A program made the translations under genes and the position numbers. A stretch of DNA of 64,000 bases. Source: Chlorops oryzae. Lineage: Eukaryota; Arthropoda; Insecta; Diptera; Chloropidae. A model generated the notes under the pieces. The model had not been told where the DNA came from and did no database searches. It was given only the letters and a program-made list of their open reading frames with translations. The number at the start of each line of letters is the position of its first letter. Position 1 is the stretch's first letter. The DNA is taken from positions 19,314,985 through 19,378,984 of the forward strand of contig CM035807.1 of assembly GCA_020466095.1 (NCBI GenBank), written 5' to 3'. Below are positions 12,201 to 23,301 of this stretch, piece by piece.

Positions 12201-14059
12201 ACCATAATGGTTTGTTGGATTTTTGCCGCGGATAAGACCTGCGTTGCCATATTGAATAATCTTCAAACAATTTTTTTCGAAAAAAGTTTCAAAAATGTTT
12301 AGAATTTTGAAGCAATGCGGCTTAAGGACATTTGGCTGTCAAACTTCACTTTTCTTCCCAATGTTCTTATAATCTTATCAAATGAAATTCTTTCGGACAT
12401 GTGGAAAATCTCCTATTTTAACTAAACTTCATAAAATTTCGCTTTAAAGAAGGCAATCTTCAAGGATATTCTATTCAATTTGGCCCACCCATTGTTCAGA
12501 TTTGGTTGTCCATTTACCATCTCCAGACAGAAATAACTGTCACTTTTACTTGTGGCTAAGACATGGCGAGTTCTTGGCAAAAGCTTACAGTTCAATGTGT
12601 GGGCGTTTAATGTCAGAAACATTTTACAGTGGCCGAAATCACTCCAACTCCTTGAACGGACTAAGCACAAATCACATTAAAAGGAAGCGACCAAGCAAAA
12701 ACCCTATTTCGTATCTTCAAATATTTTCTCGAGAAAAACGAAACCAAGACGACGATGAGGATGAAGGCGAAAGCGAAGGCGAAGATGATGGTGTCGAAAG
12801 TATTTCGTTTTGTAGAATTCTCAAAAAGGATATTCTTTGCTTAAGTCAACAAAACAAATAGCAATCGATTTGTAAAATTTCACAAAGCACACAAACGCAC
12901 ACACCAAACACATACGCCAAACACATACCAACCATGCACAAACTCGCTTTGCAAAGGAAAGATTGTCCTGAAGATGAAGTCAGAAATTGGCATGTGAAGA
13001 TTTGAAGACGTCCAGCCCATTTTGGAGAGGACGGCAACGAGTGCCAACAGCATTTAAGGTGGCATGGAGTAAATTTTATTTTCATTTATTATTTTTATTT
13101 TTTGAAATGTTTTTTGTCTTTTGTCCGGTTCTGTTTTGTTAGTTTTTCGTATAACAATGACATTTCTATCTGCTTGTGTATATGTTTATATAACTTTCTT
13201 CAGTCTTCTGTCTGTCGCAAGCGTCTGATAAGTGACCACACAATTTGTAGACGGAAGTAGTGAAAGCAAACGGATGTGGAGTGATATGGGTTCTCGCTTG
13301 GTCGAGTTGACGTCCTTTTTCGTTCCACTTCCTTTTGATTTTTTCCCGCCCTTCAGTTGTTCGTTTTTTTTTTTTTTTCTTTATTTGCTTAGCTTTTGTT
13401 TTCTTAAGAAAGTGGAAAATCTTAATTGGAAAAGGGTAGAAAGTTATCATATGTGAAATGAGAAGAGAAAAGGTTTTTAAACATAAGCGAATTTCTCGCA
13501 ATCAGTGTAGATACGGCGAAGGGACATTTTCACTTAACTCAATTTACTTTCTTGATTGATTCTCGATTGTTTGCTTTTTGAAAATTTAATCAAATAAAAG
13601 AAGAACAAAAGGATGAAGGGTAGGAAATTTTGTACCAACTAAGATGTTGAATAAGTATTTTTAGGAGTTCACTCTTTCCAGGGGTCTGCATTGGTCTTCT
13701 TTTTGGTGAGAAGCGATCAAAAGAGACGTTTTTGAAGGGTGGTGGAAGAGAAGGGAAAATCGTAGTCTATTGAAAATTTCTCCTCAGGGAAAATTGTTTC
13801 TAATTTTTAAATCTCTGTGAATTATGATCTTTCGAAGTAAAACCTCGGCTATGAAGGACTGATTAGTATGTTGATGTAAGGTCCAAACTCAACCCGGAAT
13901 CAATTCTTCTTCGTTCACTCGCTTCTTCGTTGATGTTATGCGGTTTGGGTTTGGGTTTGTTTATTCTGAATATTGAGATGTAATACACTAAGAATAAGGT
14001 CTTAATATTAAGTACCTACTAGCCACAAGGTATAAATTGTAACTATTAATTTTAATATT
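9244..14059. other. Non-coding stretch, no supported gene
   Basis: The frames at 10051-10314 and 12502-12861 are the least degenerate. The first begins at GTG; the second carries an acidic DDDEDEGESEGEDD run from a GAN-rich simple sequence. Neither has splice or promoter support. CA-rich ACACCAAACACATA iterations occur at 12890-12930, and poly-T at 13361-13378. Confidence 0.45.
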
Positions 14060-14076
14060 TAGTAAAACACTTAGGT

Positions 14077-14271
14077 TAGGTTAGTGTGGCTGCCACTAAG
14101 GGTGACACGCTTTGGCACCAAATGAGCCCGTTGTGATACCACGTTTAATAGTAAAACAAGAAAAACAGAAATAAAAAAGCGACGCAAACATCACGACCTC
14201 AGCTGGGAGTCGAACCCGGGCCTTTCGCTTCGTAAATTGACATCTCGACTAACGACGGCACAAAGACCGAC
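14077..14271 (-). mobile_element. tRNA-derived SINE, copy S1, with 17-bp target-site duplication
   Basis: On the minus strand a tRNA-like head ends in the B-box GGGTTCGACTCCC. It is followed by a body with GTATCACAACGGG and GTGTCACCCTTAGTGG, and a tail of CTAACCTAACCTAA. Flanking direct repeats at 14060-14076 and 14272-14288 (TAGTAAAACRCYTAGGT) match at 15 of 17 positions, the signature of LINE-driven retrotransposition. Copies S2 (37449-37575) and S3 (50111-50351) share the body. Confidence 0.8.
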
Positions 14272-14312
14272 TAGTAAAACGCCTAGGTATAATAATTTTT
14301 ATTTAATCTTAT

Positions 14313-14804
14313 CAGGGACATGAACCGGTTTTGAACCGAACCGATTTTGAACCGGAAAGCCGCTTTTATTTGCTGATGAACCGAACCATTAACCGAACCG
14401 AAGTTTTCACAAATTTTTGAACCGAACCGAAAACCGAAACCCCTTTTTGTAAAGGTTCAGGGTTTCATTTTTGCCTGCAACCATGCACAGTGGTGGCTCC
14501 CATAGGCTAGAAATAAAAACATCAAAGTCGATATTCTTATAAAGTTAGAATCGATACCATCTTTAATATGAGTAAGGTAACCGCCACTTACTTTTTAATG
14601 TGCAAATTTTAGCCCTAAATGGTAAAAAAAATTGCGTTAGAAATGTGGGAACACGTGTTAAAAAAATTTTTCGGTTTGAGAAATTCCCGAACCGATGAAC
14701 CAAACCGAAACCCCGGTTCAAAGAAGTAGAAAAACCGGATTGACGAACCAATCTAAAAGTTCAAACACGGTTCGGGTAAATTCTCCTCCCGGTTCACGTC
14801 CCTG
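14313..14804. mobile_element. hAT-like MITE H2 with perfect 8-bp target-site duplication
   Basis: The ends are CAGGGACATGAACCGG and, reversed, CAGGGACGTGAACCGG (15 of 16). The 8-bp direct repeat AATCTTAT flanks it exactly (14305-14312 and 14805-14812), diagnostic of hAT-type insertion. More than a dozen GAACCG words, on both strands, are packed into both halves, as in subterminal transposase-binding arrays. No coding capacity. Confidence 0.88.
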
Positions 14805-14812
14805 AATCTTAT

Positions 14813-17469
14813 ACATAGTAAGTATAAAAGATGGATCTTCTCTATTAGAGTGGGAAGAACGACTCACACAATACATCCTTTGTAAGTTCAAAAATGTATC
14901 AAAATTATTGCGACCATGAGCATAAAATAAAACTTCCTTCGGTGCTTATATTATTAACCATCTCCAACAAATGATCACATTAGCTAATGGTTAATGGTAG
15001 GCATCTCTAAGACCATAAATTTCTCCAAATCAATTCATCAAAAGGCAACAACGGAAAACTTTAACCATAACTATGGGCAAAATCACCATCACATGAAACG
15101 AAAGAAGTCATAAACTTTTTTTACAAATCGAATTTCCCTATTAGCCATTACGATCGAATTACGTGGAAAGTGTCGCGTCCGTCCATACAAAGACGACGTG
15201 TCAACTATCAACACTTTCAGCAATTCCATCGAAGCGTAGAAGGAAAAACAAGGAAATTTCATTTCTTCGATTCCAGTCAAGCAGACGAATCTAATAAAGC
15301 GTAAAGCACCAGCAGAAAGCAGAGCGTTTGATGCGTGCGCTACGCTAGAGAATAATAGAACAATCAAAGACTCACTGCCACAGTGACTTGAGATGAGATG
15401 AGATGCGATGACACGCAACAAGACGAGACGTGGTGAGACGGGGGTTGACGATGCGGGTTCGGACAGCACTGGACTTACAGCTTTCATTTCGAATCGCTTT
15501 ACTTATGCCACTGTGAAAGGCATGAGAGCATGAAATAAGTTCAAGGGAGGCGAAGGTATTACATTTTTGTTGATAAGAATTTTTCCTTGCAGAAATCACA
15601 GGCATTCAAGTGGAGTGCTTGAAAAAATTGATAGGTAACAATGCGAGAAGAAGTTAAGAAAAATAAAAAAAAAAATTGCGAAAAGATTTTCCTAAGAACA
15701 TTTTCGAAAGCATAAGACGCCATTGTCTGAAAGTTAAGTTTCTCTTGCGGCTTTTCTCTTCTCCCTTATTTAACTGATCTATATTATTTTATTTTATTTT
15801 TAAGTGAGATGTTTATTTTTTTGAATGTATTTTATTATTTTCTATTTTTTGTTTTCGCTGCTTTTATTAAATTCGAAATAGTACTTAACTTCACACAGTA
15901 GGCAGCGCAGCACAAGAAGTAACAGTCAGGCGAACAGAAAGCAATACTTAAAGACAGTGCGACATCCAGACAGACAGACAGTGAAGTCGTTTCGAGAAAT
16001 TGTCGTCGTTTCTTATTTACTCAGTGAGTCGGAATAAAGAAAAACATTAAATAAACGCGTCAGGATATTTTTGTTTATTTTCCTTGGCAGCTCAATAAAA
16101 TGAGGATTTTCAAAAAAACAAAAACAAAAAATATATATAAAAAAAAAAAGAAAAACAAACCCCGAGAAAACGAGGAAGACATTCAAGTAATGAGGATGAT
16201 GTCGATGGCTGCTTTTCTCGGTATTTTCGAATGCACAATTTGCTAAGCAAATAACTTTCTGTGGAAGACAACAAGGGAGGAGCTTTCTTCATTTCACTTT
16301 AAAGAGAAGCATTTTCCCTTTAAATTTAAAATTTCTTGTATTATATTTTTTTTTGTCTTGTTTCGTATTATTTCAGATTTTTCGAAACGTTGGAGGGATG
16401 GGCTTCGATTGTAAAAGAGCATCAAGTTTTCTGTGTATGCGTCAAAAACGTTGCAGTGACGAATAAAAAATTATTTCGAAATTCAAAGCATGCGATTTTC
16501 TCGAATTTCTGGGCAACAAATTCTTTTGGCTGTATCACAGTTTTTTGTCCCTCCGATTTTCGATGAAACACTCTTTTGGAATTCAACAGTCTCATGACTC
16601 TCTGGTTTTATGTTTTTCTATTTTCCAGCAAAAGCTTTTTTGCATTATGCATGCATACTCGCTCGTCTTTGGTTGCTCAAGAAACCATGTTGGTATTTTT
16701 GGGAATTTTTTAAACCTTTTTTTCCAAAGAACAACACAACAATAAGCATACATATCGCTTTCATTTAAATGAACCAAAACAGAGATAAGTTTAAACAAAG
16801 ATATATTTGAAAACAAACAAAAAAATCCTACTTTTCCTGGGCAAGACCACAAATAAGCAGTGACAATTGTACTACGGTTTTGAAAGGAAATTTATCGCAG
16901 GCTTGGAAAAAAATTTGAAGAAGCTTGTGTTAATAAGACCTTTTTCATACCAAAACAGCTTGCAAAGTCGAAAAAAAGTGCAGCAAATATCAAAATTTGC
17001 ACTTTAATGGCACGAAATCCTTGAAACTACAAATTGGTGAAAGAAAATTTTATACGCCTAAAAAGGCTTGACAATTCGCGGTCAAATTGCATAAAATTGT
17101 TTTTTCTAAAATGCAACGTTTAGAAGTGAACATTTTTTTTCTGTTCCTATCTTCTGCGAATTTCTTTCATTCCCATGTACCATAACTCCTCAGGTTTACG
17201 TCTTAGATCCTCCTCTCATACGATTTTTTGTTCACAATCAGCCCGTCCTACCAACCTTATAAAGAAAAATTCGCACTTAAGTACGGAACACCCTGTAAAT
17301 CTATGTTCATAAGGAAAAGTAGCTTAAGTCGGAAGTTGTTGTCTTGGGATGCTCGCATTTTTCTGTATTTTCGGTTCCTTTAATTGCTTTGATCGATTAC
17401 TCCCTCGACTTTAAGTTCGTTCTTGAACACAAGCCGAGGTTTCTGGTGGCTTAAGAAGGGCTTTTTGAA
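14813..17469. other. Non-coding stretch, no supported gene
   Basis: Includes GAGATGAGATGAGATG and GACGAGACG iterations near 15390-15440, which create a 132-codon minus-strand frame, and A/T runs near 16100-16160. No splice-bounded exon, tRNA or clear mobile element recognised. Confidence 0.45.
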
Positions 17470-17597
17470 GACTCCTACCCGTTATTCATAATCAAATTTT
17501 AACTTTAAACCATTGTTTAAATTCAGTTTTTGTATGAAAATTTGACATTTAAACAATGTTTTAGTTTTAAAATTTGATTATGAATAAGGGGCTAGTC
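17470..17597. mobile_element. Inverted-repeat hairpin element (about 128 bp)
   Basis: The left end GACTCCTACCCGTTATTCAT is mirrored by the reversed right end GACTAGCCCCTTATTCAT. The stem continues through ATAATCAAATTTTAA and ACATTGTTTAAA, so most of the element folds into one long hairpin with a short loop. MITE-like; no clear target duplication. Confidence 0.7.
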
Positions 17598-20239
17598 TCA
17601 ACTACATAGGGGCAAAACATTCCCATTATTAGACCTAACTCCTACGAAAAATTTTTTACTTTCCGCATTAGTAATAAGTTTTCGAAAGAATCCTGCAGTA
17701 ATGAAGAGGCAACTTACGAAAGCAGAGTTCTCTGAGGTTTCTCGGAGTTTGTCCAATCAAAATGTAGAGCGTTGCATAAATGAGAATGGACCTCAGTAGT
17801 AACAAGTGGTCCAGAAAAATTGTAGTTCAAAAACGATATCAATTGGTAGATACAAATGGGACAATTGGCCTCTAATTGGCCACAAGAAGTCTGTTCGTGG
17901 AGTAGTTAAATATGGAAGTGGTTATTCTGGTATTTTGTAGAATAGTCGGGGAGTATTTGGAGAGTACTAGGAATTTCTGAAGGGAAGGCAATGACAATTT
18001 GCTGCCATATTATTCCCCATTGCGAGTGTACTGATAAAACTTGGAAACAAAATTTCATTTACGTAAGCTAGGAAAATGTATGAAAGTTCTCCTCTAAGGA
18101 CATTTGGAATGTCAAAGTCCAATTTTTTTGATCGTCGATAGCATCAAGGACTAGTAAATTCCTCATAACAAGGAATGTAATTTCATATATGTATATATGT
18201 TGGTACCTAAAGCTTTCCATCACAAGTTCATTGCATAAAGATTCCTTTTTACAGAAAATCAAGCTTTTTAAAGCATCAATTGAATGATAACAAAATGTAT
18301 AGAAGTATATAGTGGAAGTACCTCCATCATTCTTATGAAATTCCCAAGAAATCTCTCTTTTATATGTTTTTTTTTTCTCAATTTCATCTTTTATATCATT
18401 TTTTTTTTGTTGATATTTTTCATTTGCAGTTACTTCAGCAGACTTACTTTCTTGTGTGGTTTTTTTTTTATTTCTCATTATTTTCGCTATTTTTCTCTTA
18501 CAAATACATGCACATGAATTCATACATGCACGCGTAAAGGGAATTTTATTGCATTCTTTGTGGCGTTGCCGCTTCAGAGGAACCTATTTTCCTTGCTTTC
18601 GTACTCGTTTCAACCAAGTCTGAAGTCAATTTATCATTTGTCTTGAGTTGTTTGCACTTCTCTTCTTTTCGGTCTTCTTTTCCTTCTACTCTACTCGCCA
18701 ATTTTTTATGATTTCTCCCCATTTTTCGATTTATTCGGCGGGAAACTTGCAGCTTTTTCTCTTTCTCTCTCACTCATTCTCTCTCTCTCTCTCTCACTAT
18801 TTTCTGCAGAATTTTTGGAAAAAAAATTGTAAAAAAACAGTGTCTGGATAAATGTTTTTTTGTTGTTTTTCATAGCTTTTACGATTTGTTAAAACTAACT
18901 TTTCCACAGCAACGCAAAACGCAGAAGAAGAAATGCTATTTTTTTCACAAGCCGAAAGGTAGGAGGACATGGTGTTTTTTTTTTTTTTGTTAATATAGCA
19001 TCAAAGGATTCATTAATTAAAATGCAAGAAACGAAAAATTGGGGGTAGCCTCAATTCTACAGTCCCCGTCAGAGCTCCTCTCAATTATCCCTAAATAATT
19101 TATAAGATCTTAAATTGTTTGAATTCCTATCTTTCTGATGAAACAGATTTCTGATTTTTACATGGAACAGCACGGTTGACTTCGTTGCAACAAATTGTGG
19201 TGTACCAATCCTTGAAATACTTTAGGAGCTCCTCTTTCGATTCCGGAACACTATTCATTTCAACTCGTATACGATACGCATAGCTTAGGGAAATTGAAAC
19301 ATGCAAAGTATGCACAATTAGTCAACGTGGATAGCTGTTTTTTTTTTTTTTTTGGTTTTCATTAAATTTTCGCCCCGAAGTATGCAATGAATTTCTCGCA
19401 GTATGCTGAATTCCATGCAAACACTCAGTTTATTTTTTTCTTTTATTTTCCTTTTAATTCTCAAGTTCCTTGAAAATCGACAGCGCGAAAGGATGGAAAG
19501 ATGGAGGAAAAATTTCACAAAAGGTAAATTTATATTTCTCGGATTTTAAGAGCATTAAAAACTCAAAACGATGGCAGGATAATCGAAAAGATGAAGGACA
19601 GCAAAGTGAAGAAAAGGAAGCGCGATTTAATAAAACAACGCTCTGAAATTTAATCTTCTCGAATTCGTTGCGGGGAAGAATAACGAAGAATTTATTTGGG
19701 AAAAGGACGAAAAACTGCAGCAAAAAAGGAAAACGAAGAAGAAAAAAACGGAATTCAAAACGATAAATAATACATTGACAGTGGAGTCCAATTGGATTTT
19801 TCTTCTTCAGATTCTGAATTGTGCGAACGGATGTGAAAAAACGAATTACCCTCAACGGAATTCGCGATGTAATTGTGAAGCAGAGCACCAAAAAAAAAGG
19901 AAAAAAAATAAACGAACACAAGTGCGTTTTTATTGCTTCAATGGAAAATACTTTCTTCTCATGAATTCAAAGGAAATTCCTTAAGAAATGACTTCAATAT
20001 TAATTTGTGTTTCTTCCGAATGCAAATGGAAATGAGCGAGGATTCATTTCTCGCGTGAATCATCCGCAAATTTTATCCTTAAAAAGGGGAAAAATACAAA
20101 AAAAAATCAAAATAAAATAAAAAATAAAAGAAAATTAAGGAAAAAATAAAAAGAAAGAAAAACTAGAAAAGAAGGGGGCGAAATTAGCTTCGCAGCGTTT
20201 GAAAGGCAACGACCTCGACTTTGGAGCTCTTACAAGAAA
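17598..20239. other. Non-coding stretch, probably intron downstream of the 20.7-kb exon
   Basis: A/T-rich DNA with poly-T runs, a (TC)n block (18759-18796) and A-rich 20091-20160. The longest frames (18068-18523 and 19454-19921, minus strand) are Phe/Lys-rich products of homopolymeric DNA. No second exon of the minus-strand gene is recognisable. Confidence 0.45.
18759..18796. repeat. (TC)n microsatellite
   Basis: Interrupted CT/TC dinucleotides over about 38 bp. Confidence 0.9.
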
Positions 20240-20287
20240 TTAATTTTGCTGAAAAATTCGATGGAACATCTCTCTGGAGATGATGCG

Positions 20288-20298
20288 GGACTCACCTG
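20288..20298 (-). other. 5' splice donor
   Basis: On the minus strand the sequence ACAG|GTGAGTCC matches the metazoan donor consensus. It splits a Gly/Glu codon (phase 1). If it is not used, the frame reads 18 more codons to a stop at 20240, so an intron-retained isoform would end in ESRIISREMFHRIFQQN. Confidence 0.75.
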
Positions 20299-20707
20299 TA
20301 TTGCTATTGCTCGACATCATCAGCGCATCGAATGCCGTTAGCGGTTGCGCATGCATTTTCTGCGACTCGAGGAAACGTTGCTGATGCAGGCAGGATAACA
20401 TTGACTCGGCTTCTGCCGTTGTCGCTGTCAACTTAAGACTTGATGTTTCTGTTGTTTCGGATGCTGATGGTGCTATTGTTGTTGCCATTGCTGTAGCCGT
20501 CGCCATTGCCGTTGCCATTACCCTTGCCGTTGCCGTTGATGCCGTTGAATCCGACGTTATTGTGGGCGCTGTTGTTGCCGTCGTCGTTGGAATTGTTGTT
20601 GTTGCAGTTGACGTTGCTATTGTGGCATTGCTTGCGGCATTAGCTAATGGGGCGGGCGGTGCACAGCCATTCTCGTGCGTTGGCACTTTCAATGGCATAT
20701 TAGGAAC
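20296..20707 (-). CDS. Internal coding exon of an unrecognised gene, Thr/Ala-rich
   Basis: The open frame runs from the acceptor at 20708 to a donor at 20296/20295, reading VPN-MPLKVPTHENGC at the start. The first three codons precede the Met in frame and the acceptor TAG itself is the upstream in-frame stop, so this reads best as an internal exon (phase 0 in, phase 1 out, 412 nt); a 5'-UTR/start exon beginning at Met 20698 is the alternative. Counting from that Met, residues about 13-95 are low-complexity Thr/Ala/Ser/Met, with ATG-GCN-ACN hexamer-like iterations. Residues about 96-134 are non-repetitive (for example ESMLSCLHQQRFLESQK and LTAFDALMM) and look like genuine constrained protein. 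No domain, signal peptide or membrane segment is visible. Such Thr/Ala-rich stretches are common in insect transcription and RNA regulators, but I do not assign a function. Partner exons were not found in the window. Confidence 0.72.
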
Positions 20708-20755
20708 CTAATAGAAGGAAAGGAGCAAAGTAAAAGAAGAGAATATGATTAGGTT
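20708..20755 (-). other. 3' splice acceptor and branch region
   Basis: Read on the minus strand, a pyrimidine-dominated stretch of about 40 nt (TTCTCTTCTTTTACTTTG, then CTCCTTTCCTTCTATTAG) ends exactly where the 20.7-kb open frame begins. A CTAAT-type branch-point candidate lies about 45 nt upstream. This fixes the 5' edge of the exon at 20707. Confidence 0.75.
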
Positions 20756-21040
20756 TCCTTTTTGATTAAAAGAAAGCAAAGGTAAATTTTCAACTTTTTT
20801 GGTGGTTGCTGGAAATTTCGATAGAAATATATTATGGAAAAGCTTAAAAATTTAGGGTAGCTTCAATTCAATGCACACATGTGATATAACCCAACCAACC
20901 ACACGGCGGTCCCAAAGACTCATTTTGCGTAGCGCAAATTTAAACAATTTACTCGTTTAGTCTCTCTAAATGTTACCAGGCGGTGTTTTTTTTTTGTTTT
21001 TTTTTTTTTTTTTGAAGCCTTGGCAAAAGAACTAACTAGT
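20756..21040. other. No gene seen; probable upstream intron
   Basis: Intron-like A/T-rich DNA upstream (on the minus strand) of the exon, with a poly-T run at about 20985-21013. Confidence 0.45.
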
Positions 21041-21044
21041 AGAG

Positions 21045-21150
21045 TGTCGTTCGGAGTCCTATTCGGAGCACTCCGAAACAGTTCGTTAGGGTGCTATAAA
21101 AGGAGTCCTCAACACTCCTTTTCGAAGCACTCCGAACATGATTGGCTGGG
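21045..21150. repeat. TTCGGAG-NN-CTCCGAA repeat fragment
   Basis: Three near copies of a short palindrome occur: GTTCGGAGTCC, TTCGGAGCACTCCGAA at 21062 and TTCGAAGCACTCCGAAC at 21121. They end near GATTGGCTGGG, which resembles the terminus of the element at 24852-25329, whose left end carries the same palindrome. Probably a degraded relative of that family. Confidence 0.5.
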
Positions 21151-21335
21151 GGTTTAGTGCGATAAATATGGTGGAAAATATTTGATAAGCATTAAAAATC
21201 GTTGCATAATTTTTGGGGTAGTATCTGAAAACAGTAAAGGCTCAATCAGTTTCGACAAAGCGTAATTTTACATGACTTAATGGATCAGTTGGTACGATTT
21301 TCTTCGGAAATTTCGTATAGAAGAAGTTCATGAAA

Positions 21336-21560
21336 ACTTAACTGAACTCAACTCAACTTAACATAACTTAAGGGTCTAACTGAGCTTAACTTAAGAATTT
21401 CGAACTTTATTTATTTACTTTACTAACTTACATTAATAACTTATAGCTTAGAGTAACGTTGTAACTTAACTACCCCTAATAAATTTTATTGAAATTCGAA
21501 ACTAGTTTAAGATATACTTAACTTTGCTTAAGCTAAGATCTACTAACTTAACTTAAGTAA
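21336..21560. repeat. CTTAA/ACTTA pentamer-rich simple sequence, block 1
   Basis: CTTAACTTAA, ACTCAACTTAAC and related words recur imperfectly, giving cryptic simplicity rather than a clean tandem array. Confidence 0.7.
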
Positions 21561-22119
21561 TTCTTGACGTTGCTTCAAACTTATAAAGCTTATATCTCGA
21601 AACACGTTATCTTCGAGCGTCCATGATACTACAGTTTCAACTGAACCGATTTTCATAATCAAAATGGATCGATACTGCAAGATATTGTCACCATTTCGGG
21701 TAACTCGACCATAATTTTAAAAATTTTTTACATTTTTGTATTTTAACTAAACTACAAAACAAAAGCCAAATTGAAATTTTTTTTTGAATGGCGCATTTTG
21801 TCAAAATATAAATACAAAATTAAGTTGAGTTTCACTCGAGAATTACATCTTATATCTGATTAAAACTCTTATTTTTTCCATTTCGGACGCTCGTGAGACC
21901 GGAATCAGTCCAGCTACGTGATGAACTTTTTTTTCACCACCAACTTTGAAGTCTTCATTACTTTTTGAACAGCCCACGTATCGCAGGCAAAAAAAATATT
22001 TTTTATTTACTTTGAACCTTTTGTAATACAATAAATAAAAAAATTTTCAATTATCTTTGCTTTCAAATAAGAATTTTTTCTAAAAATGGTCTCAAAAAAC
22101 GTTTCAATGAGAAGACCCC

Positions 22120-22292
22120 CTTAACGAAACTAAGCTTAACTTAAAGAAATTTAACTTTATTTCATTTAACTTTACTAAACTTAACATAAACTTAACTAAA
22201 CTTAACTAAAATTAACTTAACTTTGCTTAGCTTAACTTAACTTAAATTAGCTGAACTTTACTTAACTTAAGTTAACATAACTTAATTTAAGA
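22120..22292. repeat. CTTAA/ACTTA pentamer-rich simple sequence, block 2
   Basis: The same word family as 21336-21560, denser: TTAACTTAACTT, AACTAAACTTAAC and similar. The intervening 560 bp are unlike it, so both blocks may belong to one larger repeat. Confidence 0.7.
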
Positions 22293-22922
22293 ATGTCTTA
22301 ATCCGAAACAAACAATATAATAATAGCTTAGACATTTCAAATGTATCTTAGTCCGTGACAAGACAACATGACATTTAATACCTTTCATTTTTATCAGACA
22401 ACTTACGTTGGCTTCGGATACTGCAAGATGATAGTTTGACATGTTCTGGTCTCGCATTCTTTGCGAAATAATTGGATTGTTGAGAAACATCGTTCCTTCG
22501 AGCGGTATACGAGTAAAGTTACAGTCAGCTAAGAACAACACAGACCAAAAATGTCTTCATTTTTTTGATAATGGCAGAAAATATCTCAAAATTAGTGAAG
22601 GAAAACAATTAGGGTCCGTTCATTTTTCTGTCTTTTTATATTTTTGTTAAAAATTCATTGACATTTTTTAAATGGAGTTGGGTTGTTCAAATAAGTAATC
22701 AAGTCCATGCTAGAGATTGAACTCATTTTCGGCTCTGCTTTGGATACTCTATCAAAACCGATACAAGCTTTTAAGGCTACCACCGAATAAAACAAAATTT
22801 TTTTTAAATTTTTAAATAAAAATTTCGATTAATATCATATTTAAAGGTCATATTGCACCTACACACACTCTAAAAAGTGAACGTGGCATTATTAATGCGA
22901 CTCTAAATGTACTCAAAAGACA

Positions 22923-23301
22923 CCCTGCAGGAAGCCTGTCGCCATATGACCCCATGTCTATATTGACGTCAATATAGACATGAGAAGTGGTTCCAACGTC
23001 AACAGTATTTATAGGCGGTGTCATTAAAGAAACTGTACTGTTAAGAGGTATAGTTCATCTTTATTGACCATGTCAACAACGTGTCTCCTTATAAAGCGAA
23101 AGAGTACTCCTTTTTGTCTACATAATAGTACCGACGTCAATAGTTTGTCAATAGTTTTTCGGTCTACTATTGACATTCAATGACAACTCAATGTTAAATG
23201 TCAATAACGCAAAGCATTGCGACGGGTATAACTGGTCAGTAGTACTGTTGACGCAGTCAGTAGAGAAAAGTATAGATTCACTATTGAAATTTCCTGCAGG
23301 G
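22923..23301. mobile_element. CCCTGCAGGAA-ended element with a central-type palindrome
   Basis: The ends CCCTGCAGGAA and TTCCTGCAGGG are perfect inverted 11-mers 379 bp apart. Near the left end is a perfect 30-bp palindrome (22953-22982) centred on TTGACGTCAA, and GTCAA/TTGAC words recur throughout. The outer CCCTGCAG matches the ends of the elements at 498 and 53245, although the interiors do not obviously align. Non-coding; no clear target duplication. Confidence 0.7.

Noticed and set aside
12502..12861. 119-codon plus-strand frame with acidic tract
   Set aside because: The acidic tract is a GAC/GAN simple repeat; the remainder has no recognisable protein pattern and no splice support.
14071..14085. 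Telomeric TTAGG repeats
   Set aside because: Only about three imperfect copies and they form the tail of a SINE; Diptera lack TTAGG telomeres.
15089..15487. 132-codon minus-strand frame
   Set aside because: Part of it is GAGATGAGATG-type repeat in antisense; no supporting signals.
18068..18523. 151-codon minus-strand frame
   Set aside because: Lys/Glu/Phe-rich translation of A-rich DNA; no promoter or splice context.
19454..19921. 155-codon minus-strand frame, Phe-rich
   Set aside because: Product of A/T homopolymers and GAAGAA words; no splice signals, no domain-like segment.
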